Assembly: GCA_947623765.1 (NCBI GenBank)
Contig: CANQIG010000127.1
Coordinates: 1 to 5,960 of the forward strand
Length of the DNA stretch: 5,960 nucleotides
Direction of reading: 5' to 3'
DNA from: an uncultured Clostridia bacterium
Lineage (GTDB): Bacteria > Bacillota > Clostridia > Oscillospirales > Acutalibacteraceae
Shown: positions 1-5,900 of the stretch, in pieces
How the letters are laid out: every line of letters starts with the position of its first letter
Numbering within the stretch: the stretch's first letter is position 1
Position numbers and translations under genes: made by a program
The notes under the pieces: model-generated
What the model was told of the DNA's origin: nothing
Seen by the model: only the letters and a program-made list of their open reading frames with translations
Database searches by the model: none

Positions 1-1703
1 TCCTGCGCGGACTTGTTCATCGGGAACGCGATGACCTCGCGGATCGACTCCTCGCCGGAGAGCAGCATCACCATGCGGTCCACGCCCGGCGCGATGCCCG
101 CGTGCGGCGGCGCGCCGTAGCAGAACGCGTTGTACATCGCGGAGAACTTCGCCTTCACGTCGTCCTCGCCGAGGCCGACGAACTCGAACGCCTTTACCAT
201 GATCTCGGGATCGTGGTTCCGCTGCGCGCCGCTCGAGAGCTCGACGCCGTTGCAGACGAGGTCGTACTGGTACGCGAGGATCTCCAGCGGATCGATCTCA
301 CCGCGCTCGGCCTTTTCGAGGACCTCCATGCCGCCCTGCGGCATCGAGAACGGGTTGTGGCCGAACTCGATCTCGCCGCTCTCCTCGCCGATCTCGAACA
401 TCGGGAAGTCGACGATCCAGCAGAACTCGTACTTTTCCTTATCCATATGGCCGGGGCACGCCGCGCCGAGCAGCTTCACGAGCACGCCGGCGGTCTTCTG
501 CGCGTCGGATTTCTTCCCGGCGGCGAGGAACACCGCCGTGTTCGGCCTGAGCTCGAGCGCCTCCTTCACCTTTTCGGCGACGGCGGGATCCGCGTTCACG
601 AACTTCGCGATGCCGCCCGAGATCGCGCCGCTCTCGTCCATCTTGAACCAGTAGGTCTTCTGCGCGGTCTGCACCTCGCAGTCCGCGGCGAGCTTGTCGA
701 TGGCCTTTCGCGTCAGCGCGCAGTCGGAGACCGGCACGGCTTTGACGCTGTTCCCCGCGAACGGCCCGAAGCCGCAGCCGGAGAGCAGGTCGGTCACATC
801 CGTGACGGTGAGGTTGATGCGCAGATCGGGCTTATCCGTGCCGTATTTCTCCATCGCCTCGCGGTAGGGGATGCGGGTGAACGGCGGCTCGCTCGCGGTG
901 TGGTACTTGCCGTACTTCGCGAAGATCGGCGGCAGCACCGTTTCGATCACGGAGAACACGTCCTCCGGCGTCGCGAAGGCCATCTCCATGTCGAACTGGT
1001 AGAACTCGCCGGGCGAGCGGTCGCCCCGGGCGTCCTCGTCGCGGAAGCACGGCGCGATCTGGAAGTATTTGTCGAAGCCAGAGACCATCAGGAGCTGCTT
1101 GAACTGCTGCGGCGCCTGCGGCAGCGCGTAGAACTTGCCCGGGTGCTTGCGCGCCGGGACAAGATAGTCGCGCGCGCCCTCCGGCGAGGAGGCCGTCAGG
1201 ATCGGCGTCGTGATCTCGAGGAAGCCGAGATCCGTCATCGCGGTGCGGATCGCCGCGACGACGCCGCTGCGCAGCAGGATGTTCTTTTTGACCTCCGGGT
1301 TGCGCAGGTCGAGGTAGCGGTACTTGAGCCGCTGGACCTCGTCCGCGTCGCGGGAGTGGTTGATTTCGAACGGGAGCTCGTTGTAGCGGCAGCGCCCGAG
1401 GACCTGCACGTTTTCCGGCACGACCTCGATGTCGCCGGTCGCCTGCTTCGGGTTCTTGCTGGTGCGCTCGCGGACCGTGCCGGAGACGCAGATCACCGTC
1501 TCTTTATTGAGCGGCTTCACCGCAGCCATCATCTCCTCGGTCTCGATGACGACCTGCGTCGTGCCGTAGTAGTCCCGCAGCACGAGGAAGCCGAGGTTCT
1601 GCCCGACCTCGCGGAGGTTCTCCATCCAGCCGGAAAGCGTCACGGCCTTTCCCGCGTCGGCGAGGCGCAGCTCGCCGCAGTTGTGTGTTCTGTATGCGTT
1701 CAT
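1..1703 (-). CDS. aspS: Aspartyl-tRNA synthetase, bacterial type (3' end cut by window edge)
   Basis: AspRS charges tRNA-Asp with aspartate in the cytoplasm, using ATP. I read 567 codons from ATG at 1703 to the window edge, with no stop. Bacterial AspRS is usually about 590 residues, so only some 25 C-terminal residues are missing. Order seen: N-terminal OB-fold anticodon-binding domain (about 1-105); class II motif 1 with GFLEITTP at 160-167 and the SPEGARDYLVP signature at 173-183; motif 2 with FRDEDARGDR at 220-229 and QLDMEM at 236-241; a bacterial GAD-type insertion (about 290-420); and motif 3 around GVDR at 540-543. The last visible residues, VIAFPMNKSAQ, match the usual C-terminal region. 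The start is supported by GAGGA at 1713-1717, nine bases before ATG. It is the third gene of the operon, 26 bases after the hydrolase stop. No frameshift or internal stop was found. The identification is secure; which tRNAs it accepts (Asp only, or Asp and Asn) cannot be read from the sequence. Confidence 0.97.
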   Translation of the reverse strand, partial: MNAYRTHNCGELRLADAGKAVTLSGWMENLREVGQNLGFLVLRDYYGTTQVVIETEEMMAAVKPLNKETVICVSGTVRERTSKNPKQATGDIEVVPENVQVLGRCRYNELPFEINHSRDADEVQRLKYRYLDLRNPEVKKNILLRSGVVAAIRTAMTDLGFLEITTPILTASSPEGARDYLVPARKHPGKFYALPQAPQQFKQLLMVSGFDKYFQIAPCFRDEDARGDRSPGEFYQFDMEMAFATPEDVFSVIETVLPPIFAKYGKYHTASEPPFTRIPYREAMEKYGTDKPDLRINLTVTDVTDLLSGCGFGPFAGNSVKAVPVSDCALTRKAIDKLAADCEVQTAQKTYWFKMDESGAISGGIAKFVNADPAVAEKVKEALELRPNTAVFLAAGKKSDAQKTAGVLVKLLGAACPGHMDKEKYEFCWIVDFPMFEIGEESGEIEFGHNPFSMPQGGMEVLEKAERGEIDPLEILAYQYDLVCNGVELSSGAQRNHDPEIMVKAFEFVGLGEDDVKAKFSAMYNAFCYGAPPHAGIAPGVDRMVMLLSGEESIREVIAFPMNKSAQ

Positions 1704-1712
1704 ATCTGAGGT

Positions 1713-1717
1713 TCCTC
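1713..1717 (-). promoter_or_regulatory. Ribosome binding site of aspS
   Basis: GAGGA lies nine bases upstream of the aspS ATG (1701-1703), inside the 26-base gap after the hydrolase stop codon. It supports the chosen start. The gap shows no hairpin, so it holds no terminator, and it is too short for a convincing separate promoter. Confidence 0.7.
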
Positions 1718-1729
1718 TTTTCCGTATTT

Positions 1730-4375
1730 TCACTGCCAGAGCAGTACGTTCCCGTTGATGCCCGTCGGCGCGGCGGGCGGTTCGGCGGGAAGGCCGTAGC
1801 CGTTCGTCGGGTGCATCGCGTAGACCTCGCGCTCGAGCGTCGTCGCGACTTCGACCGCGAGCCGGTTCTCTCCCTCGACCACGAACGGCGTGAGATCGAA
1901 TACGAACGGCGGCACGACCTGCATCCCCGCGCTCTTCCCGTTCACGAAGACCTCCACGCCTTCATGCGCGTCGGTGATCTCGAGCACGGTCCTTTGCCCC
2001 GCTTTTCCGGCAAAGACCGTCTCGTACCGCGCGATTCCGGAAAACACGGGCATCTCCCCGGCAAGGTCGTCCGGGACGGCGGTCCTCTTCTCCCCGGCGA
2101 AGTGCGGATAGTCCTTCGCGCGGCAGGTGCTGCGCGTCCATTCGGCGAGCGCCATCGGCGCAAGGCCGCGCGTCGTCACCGGCTCGAAGACCGGCAGACC
2201 GCCCGTCTCGCCGAAGACGACGATCAGGCTATACACCGGCTCCAGCGCGACGGAAAGGACCGTCCCGCCCGGCACCGGGCGCGCGTCGGCGCGCTCCAGC
2301 CGGTTGTCCCACGCGTTGTACACCGCGCACGGGCCCGCCGTCGGCACGAAGATCTCGCCGGTATAGGCCGTCTGCCCCTCGTTCACGAACGCGTAGAGCG
2401 TGCCGTCCTTCTCGTACCGCAGGTACCGCACGCGGTCGTTCGCCGGGGCGAGCTTCACCTCCGGCACGCCGAGCGCATCGAGCCGTTCGGCGAGGTCGGC
2501 GAGCGCGACGGTCTCCGCCTTTTCGAGCGACGCCGGATCGAGCGCGCCGTCGTACGCGCCGACGGGCTTTTGCCCGACAAAGAGCACGGGGCACCCGGCG
2601 GCGGTCAGCGTCCCGACGGCCTTCGCCGTCTTTACGGAAAGGAACGCGCGCCCCGGCACGATCAGGACTTTGTATGTCTGCCGCCCGACGCGGAGCGTCT
2701 TTCCGAGCTTCGTCCCGTATTTTTCCTCGGAGAAAATATCCTCCGGCACAAAATCGAAGTCGATCTGGGCGTCGAGCAGCACGCGGGCGGGCTTTTGCAT
2801 CTGCATCCGCTCCCCGGTCCACTCGGCCTCGTCGTGCGCGAGGATCGCCGCAGGCGCGCTGCGGCGGCCGCCGTCGATCAGCGCGGCGAAGCGCTCCATA
2901 TAGCCCATGAGCTTCCCGAAATGCCGGAACTGCGGGTCGTTGCCGCCAGCGTAGAAGTGCGGCGGGCAGTCCGGGTCGGGATATTCCATCGCGGAAAACG
3001 CGTGCGGGACAAAGTGGTTGATCCCCCGCACGAGGAAGTGGTCCGCGAGGTACTTTTCCTCCCGCACGCCCTCGCTCCAGCCGTACGCGCCGAAGATCTC
3101 GCACATCGCCCGGCCCTTTTTCAGCGGGTCGATCTCGGCGAGCGACGCGCCGAGCTTCCCGAGCGCGTAGTGGTAGAATTCGCCGTCGCGCGGGATGCCG
3201 AGCGGGCTGACGCTCTCGAGGTCCTCCCCGAACGGGATGACCTGCCCGCCGATGTCGTCGATGCCGGCCATGTCCTGCCCGGCGAGCCCCCGGAAGTAGT
3301 GCCCGAGGCTCGAGCCGGTCCGCGCGTGCTGGCCGTTGTCCTCGATCAGGTGGCCGATGTATTCGACGCCGTGCGCCCGGCACCAGTCCCCGAGCTGCAT
3401 CGAGAAGTTCTGCTCGACGAGCCGCGTCACGCAGTCCATATACGCAAAGCGCACGCGCGCCTTTTCCTCCTTGGACACGCCGCCGGAGACGCTGTCCCAG
3501 AGCAGCGGCAGCTTCTCGGCGAAGTCCGCGCCGAGGCGCGCTCGCAGCGCTTCCTCGAGCGAAGCGCTCCACGGCAGGTCGTTGTCCGTGCCGAGGAAGT
3601 TCGCCATGTCGTAGAGATGGCCGTTCCCGAGCTCCGGCTCGTCGGAGAAGAAGCCCGCGAGCGTCTTGCCGAAATCGCCTTTGTAGTGCGCCCAGTGCGG
3701 CTCATAGACCGTATCGAGCAGCACGCGCACGGAGCGCCCGTCCATCATGTTGATGTAGCTGCGGTGCGGCCCGAAGTTCCCGGAGGCCGTCACGAAGCAG
3801 ATCTTCCATTTCCCCTCCGGCACGTCCCAGCGCAAAGTCTCCCCGGAGAGGCAGTCCCAAAGCGGCACGGTCTCGCCGGTCGTCTGCTCGACCGCCGCGG
3901 CGGAGACCAGCCGGTCGTCGTCGAAGTGCCTGAGCTTCGCCGGGTCCATGATGTATGCCTCGATGCCGCGCGGCGCGGACGACGGGTGCGTGAACGCCGC
4001 GAGGTCCAGCTCGACGGACTCCCCGCCCGCCGCGTCGACGGAAACGACGTCGACGCTGCGGCGCGCGAGCGCCGGATCACCGTTTTCGAGCGCGCCGTTC
4101 GCGTAGCCGGTCGGGAAGTGGCTGTCGTCCAAGATCCAGACCTTCATGCCGCGCTTTCGCGCCTCGTCGAGGATCACGTCCATGTCGGCCCACCACTTCG
4201 GGCCGACGAAATCCGGGTGCGGCCGGCTCTCGACACAGACCGCCGAGATGCCCGCCGAATGGATCGCCGCCATGTACTCGTGCAGCGTCTTTTCATCCTC
4301 ACCGTGCTGCCAGAAGAACGGGAAGATCCGCCCCCCTGCTTTGTTTTCGAGGCAGTCCAAAACCGTCTGATTCAT
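1730..4375 (-). CDS. GH106-like glycoside hydrolase with C-terminal GH2-type sugar-binding domain, cytoplasmic
   Basis: A probable glycosidase of 881 residues; the substrate is unknown. The N-terminal part (about 15-500) looks like a (beta/alpha) barrel of the GH106 alpha-L-rhamnosidase-like group. It has FPFFWQHG at 18-25, ESRPHPDF at 49-56, GPKWW at 58-62, and KVWILDDSHFPTGYANG at 78-94. A beta-rich insertion (about 105-225) contains WDVPEGKW at 183-190. Acidic residues in conserved-looking blocks are catalytic candidates: SDEPE (244-248), GHLIEDNG (341-348) and CEIFGAYGWSEG (425-436). Residues about 505-635 resemble the glutamine-amidotransferase-like domain found beside such barrels (LIVPGRAFL at 571-579). 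After a beta-sandwich, residues about 780-850 form a GH2-type jelly roll (VEVFVNGKSAG at 807-817, FDLTPFVVEGENRLAVEV at 826-843). No signal peptide or membrane segment is visible, so it should act on imported oligosaccharides or glycosides. It sits between hisS and aspS on the same strand with gaps of 34 and 26 bases. Family membership is from memory of motifs; alpha-L-rhamnosidase activity is not established. Confidence 0.82.
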   Translation of the reverse strand: MNQTVLDCLENKAGGRIFPFFWQHGEDEKTLHEYMAAIHSAGISAVCVESRPHPDFVGPKWWADMDVILDEARKRGMKVWILDDSHFPTGYANGALENGDPALARRSVDVVSVDAAGGESVELDLAAFTHPSSAPRGIEAYIMDPAKLRHFDDDRLVSAAAVEQTTGETVPLWDCLSGETLRWDVPEGKWKICFVTASGNFGPHRSYINMMDGRSVRVLLDTVYEPHWAHYKGDFGKTLAGFFSDEPELGNGHLYDMANFLGTDNDLPWSASLEEALRARLGADFAEKLPLLWDSVSGGVSKEEKARVRFAYMDCVTRLVEQNFSMQLGDWCRAHGVEYIGHLIEDNGQHARTGSSLGHYFRGLAGQDMAGIDDIGGQVIPFGEDLESVSPLGIPRDGEFYHYALGKLGASLAEIDPLKKGRAMCEIFGAYGWSEGVREEKYLADHFLVRGINHFVPHAFSAMEYPDPDCPPHFYAGGNDPQFRHFGKLMGYMERFAALIDGGRRSAPAAILAHDEAEWTGERMQMQKPARVLLDAQIDFDFVPEDIFSEEKYGTKLGKTLRVGRQTYKVLIVPGRAFLSVKTAKAVGTLTAAGCPVLFVGQKPVGAYDGALDPASLEKAETVALADLAERLDALGVPEVKLAPANDRVRYLRYEKDGTLYAFVNEGQTAYTGEIFVPTAGPCAVYNAWDNRLERADARPVPGGTVLSVALEPVYSLIVVFGETGGLPVFEPVTTRGLAPMALAEWTRSTCRAKDYPHFAGEKRTAVPDDLAGEMPVFSGIARYETVFAGKAGQRTVLEITDAHEGVEVFVNGKSAGMQVVPPFVFDLTPFVVEGENRLAVEVATTLEREVYAMHPTNGYGLPAEPPAAPTGINGNVLLWQ

Positions 4376-4381
4376 GTGTTT

Positions 4382-4397
4382 CCCCTCTTTTCTCCTT
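4382..4397 (-). promoter_or_regulatory. Two purine-rich Shine-Dalgarno candidates before the glycoside hydrolase
   Basis: The 34-base gap after hisS carries AAGGAG (4392-4397) and GAGGGG (4382-4387). AAGGAG is the better anti-Shine-Dalgarno match but lies 16 bases from the ATG at 4373-4375, too far for efficient use. GAGGGG is six bases away and is the likely functional site. No start codon lies at good spacing from AAGGAG, so the start at 4375 stands. No terminator hairpin occurs in this gap. Confidence 0.6.
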
Positions 4398-4409
4398 TAT
4401 TGATCCGGC

Positions 4410-5699
4410 TCAAAAGCCGATGTCCTCCGCCGATGTCACGGCCGTGAGGTACGCGTCGATGAAATCCTCCCCGAGGGAGATCGGCTTCGTCTTGCCGGTC
4501 TTCATCTCCTTGAGCTGCGCCTTGCCCGTTTCGAGTTCGTTTTCGCCAAGGACGACGGTGTACTGCGCGCCGATCTTGTCGGCGTACTTCATCTGCGCCT
4601 TGAGCCCGCGCGCGCAGAGGTCCGTGTCCGCCGCGACGCCCGCGCGGTGCAGCGCGTTCACGAGCAGGAACGCCTTTTCCGCCGCCGCTTCGCCGAGCGG
4701 CGCGAGGTACACCTCGGCGCGGCCCTCCTCGGGGAACGCGTCCTCCTTTTCGAGCATCGCGAGCATGATGCGGTCGAACCCGAGGCCGAACCCGAGCGCC
4801 GGGGTGGGCTTGCCGCCGATCTCCTCGACGAGCCCGTCGTACCTCCCGCCGCCGCCGAGCGCATAGCCGAACTTCGCGGAGGGGAACTCGAACACGGTCC
4901 GGGTGTAATAGTCGAGCCCGCGCACGAGGCCGGGATCGACCGCAAACGGGATGCCCGCCGCCGTGAGGAGGCTTTTCACCTTCTCAAAGTGCGCCGCGCA
5001 GTCCGCGCAGAGGTAATCCGTGATCTTCGGCGCGCCCTTCGCGATCTCCCCGCAGACGGGGCTCTTGCAGTCGAGGATGCGCATCGGGTTGCGGTCCAGC
5101 CGCTCGCGGCACGTCTCGCAGAGCTCGTCCTTGCGCGCGGAGAAGTACGCCTTGAGCGCCTTGTGGTACTCGGCGCGGCAGGTCGGGCAGCCGATGGAGT
5201 TGACTGCGAGCGACACGTCCCCCCACAGGCCGAGCCGCTCGAAGATCGAGACCGCCATCGCGATGACCTGCGCGTCCGCCGCCGGTTCCGCCGCGCCGAA
5301 CATCTCCACGCCGAACTGGTGCAGCTCGCGCATCCGCCCGGCCTGCGGCTTCTCGTAGCGGTAGCAGGTGGTCTTGTAGTAGTATTTCTGCGGGTAGCCG
5401 CCGTTGAACAGCCCGCCCTCGAGCATCGCGCGGACCACGCCCGCCGTGCCCTCGGGCCGCAGCGTCACGGAACGCCCGCCCTTGTCCTCGAAGGTGTACA
5501 TCTGCTTCTCGACGACGTCCGTCGTCTCGCCCACGGAACGCAGGAACAGCTCCGTGTGCTCGAACACCGGCGTGCGGATCTCCGCGAAGCCGTTCAGCCT
5601 CGCTTCGTCGGCCATGACGTTTTCGACCGCCGTCCATTTTTCCGATTCGCCGGGCAGGAGATCTCTCGTCCCCTTCGGCGCTTTTGTGATCAGTTCCAT
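4410..5699 (-). CDS. hisS: Histidyl-tRNA synthetase
   Basis: HisRS charges tRNA-His with histidine in the cytoplasm. The protein is complete at 429 residues, normal for the bacterial family (about 420-430). The N-terminus has the usual KGTRDLLP (9-16). Class II motif 1 is GFAEIRTPVFEH (37-48). TLRPEGTAGVVRA is at 79-91. Motif 2 runs from YYKTTCYRYE (107-116) to the RMRELHQFGVE block (122-132). The histidine-specific signatures are LVRGLDYYTRTVFEF (258-272) and ALGGGGRYDGL (280-290). Motif 3 is ALGFGLGFDR (301-310). The C-terminal anticodon-binding domain covers about 327-410. The insertion between motif 2 and the His signatures has cysteine pairs C171/C174, C194/C197 and C231/C234 plus C211 and C216, a pattern I associate with clostridial HisRS. 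The start is fixed by AAGGAG five bases upstream. It is the first gene after the T-box leader and is followed after 34 bases by the glycoside hydrolase. Confidence 0.98.
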   Translation of the reverse strand: MELITKAPKGTRDLLPGESEKWTAVENVMADEARLNGFAEIRTPVFEHTELFLRSVGETTDVVEKQMYTFEDKGGRSVTLRPEGTAGVVRAMLEGGLFNGGYPQKYYYKTTCYRYEKPQAGRMRELHQFGVEMFGAAEPAADAQVIAMAVSIFERLGLWGDVSLAVNSIGCPTCRAEYHKALKAYFSARKDELCETCRERLDRNPMRILDCKSPVCGEIAKGAPKITDYLCADCAAHFEKVKSLLTAAGIPFAVDPGLVRGLDYYTRTVFEFPSAKFGYALGGGGRYDGLVEEIGGKPTPALGFGLGFDRIMLAMLEKEDAFPEEGRAEVYLAPLGEAAAEKAFLLVNALHRAGVAADTDLCARGLKAQMKYADKIGAQYTVVLGENELETGKAQLKEMKTGKTKPISLGEDFIDAYLTAVTSAEDIGF

Positions 5700-5704
5700 G
5701 TTGA

Positions 5705-5710
5705 CTCCTT
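5705..5710 (-). promoter_or_regulatory. Ribosome binding site of hisS
   Basis: A perfect AAGGAG stands five bases upstream of the ATG at 5697-5699. It decides the hisS start and excludes longer readings into the leader. It begins four bases after the predicted hairpin at 5715-5737. Confidence 0.85.
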
Positions 5711-5714
5711 TCTG

Positions 5715-5737
5715 CCGCCCCTCTCGCGAAGAGGCGG
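5715..5737 (-). other. Hairpin between the leader terminator and the hisS ribosome binding site
   Basis: In the RNA sense, CCGCCTCTT and GAGGGGCGG can form a 9-bp stem (two G-U pairs) around the five-base loop CGCGA. There is no U-run after it, so it is not an intrinsic terminator. It ends four bases before AAGGAG. A competing pairing of TGCCG (5746-5750) with CGGCA (5713-5717) is possible. It may only keep the ribosome binding site open or protect a processed 5' end; its role is unknown. Confidence 0.45.
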
Positions 5738-5758
5738 ATCAAAACCGGCAGGGCGCGG

Positions 5759-5800
5759 AAAAAAAGACGCCCCTTACCCGCGAAAAGCAGGTAAGGGACG
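5759..5800 (-). terminator. Intrinsic terminator of the T-box leader
   Basis: In the RNA sense, CGTCCCTTACCTGC pairs with GCGGGTAAGGGGCG over 14 bp without mismatch (two G-U pairs). The five-base loop is TTTTC, and the stem is followed directly by TCTTTTTTT. It lies between the T-box sequence and hisS. Its 5' strand shares bases with the antiterminator, so the two structures exclude each other: charged tRNA should leave the terminator formed, and uncharged tRNA should prevent it. Confidence 0.93.
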
Positions 5801-5825
5801 AATTTCGGTTCGTGGTGCCACCCTT
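5793..5825 (-). promoter_or_regulatory. T-box sequence and antiterminator
   Basis: The T-box consensus appears as AAGGGTGGCACCACG at 5811-5825. The antiterminator can be drawn exactly: AAGGG (5821-5825) pairs with CCCTT (5793-5797), a seven-base bulge UGGCACC follows, and ACGAA (5809-5813) pairs with TTCGT (5798-5802) around the loop CCGAAA. The first four bulge bases, UGGC, are where the NCCA end of uncharged tRNA binds in T-box RNAs. The fourth base, C, would pair with a G discriminator, as in tRNA-Asp. Confidence 0.93.
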
Positions 5826-5829
5826 GTTC

Positions 5830-5848
5830 AGGGGACAAAACGCCCCCT
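5830..5848 (-). other. Leader hairpin just upstream of the T-box (Stem III position)
   Basis: In the RNA sense, AGGGGGC and GTCCCCT form a 7-bp stem (one G-U pair) with loop GTTTT, ending four bases before the T-box sequence. This is the usual place of Stem III in T-box leaders, which stacks on the antiterminator. Assignment is by position and pairing only. Confidence 0.6.
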
Positions 5849-5872
5849 CTCAAAATTCCTTAACGCGGAAAA

Positions 5873-5886
5873 CGCACTTTCGTGCG
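5873..5886 (-). other. GNRA-loop hairpin after Stem I of the leader
   Basis: In the RNA sense, CGCAC and GTGCG form a perfect 5-bp stem closed by a GAAA tetraloop. It directly follows the possible basal strand of Stem I (5888-5893) with one base between, so the two helices could stack. It may take the place of the larger Stem II found in other T-box leaders. Confidence 0.5.
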
Positions 5887-5895
5887 GCTCGCGGG

Positions 5896-5900
5896 GTGTC
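5896..5900 (-). promoter_or_regulatory. Presumed T-box specifier: overlapping Asp (GAC) and His (CAC) codons
   Basis: In the RNA sense the bases read GACAC, preceded by GAAC as often seen on the 3' side of a T-box specifier loop. GAC (5898-5900) matches tRNA-Asp and CAC (5896-5898) matches tRNA-His, the substrates of the two synthetases in this operon. The position, upstream of the T-box and just before the possible closing strand of Stem I, fits a specifier. The exact register depends on a Stem I fold that I could not fully settle. Confidence 0.65.

Noticed and set aside
102..1709. A 535-codon open frame on the plus strand across aspS.
   Set aside because: It is antisense to an unmistakable AspRS, has shadow-type composition and shows no family motifs.
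1704..1729. A possible terminator or promoter between the hydrolase and aspS.
   Set aside because: The gap is only 26 bases, with no inverted repeat and no paired -35/-10 boxes; it carries just a ribosome binding site.
2229..3572. A 447-codon minus-strand frame inside the glycoside hydrolase gene.
   Set aside because: It is an out-of-frame shadow of the hydrolase with Arg/Ala-rich low-complexity composition and no motif or ribosome binding site.
1685..4447. A 920-codon open frame on the plus strand, antisense to the whole glycoside hydrolase gene and its flanks.
   Set aside because: Its product is rich in Arg, Val, His and Leu with no recognisable motif, as expected from the opposite strand of a high-GC gene whose third positions are mostly G or C. 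The minus-strand frame has clear domains, and the plus-strand frame has no good ribosome binding site.
4984..5853. A 289-codon minus-strand frame that runs through the T-box leader into hisS in another frame.
   Set aside because: It starts inside the leader RNA and reads hisS out of frame. Its Arg/Ala/Gly-rich product has no motif, and the terminator would interrupt it.
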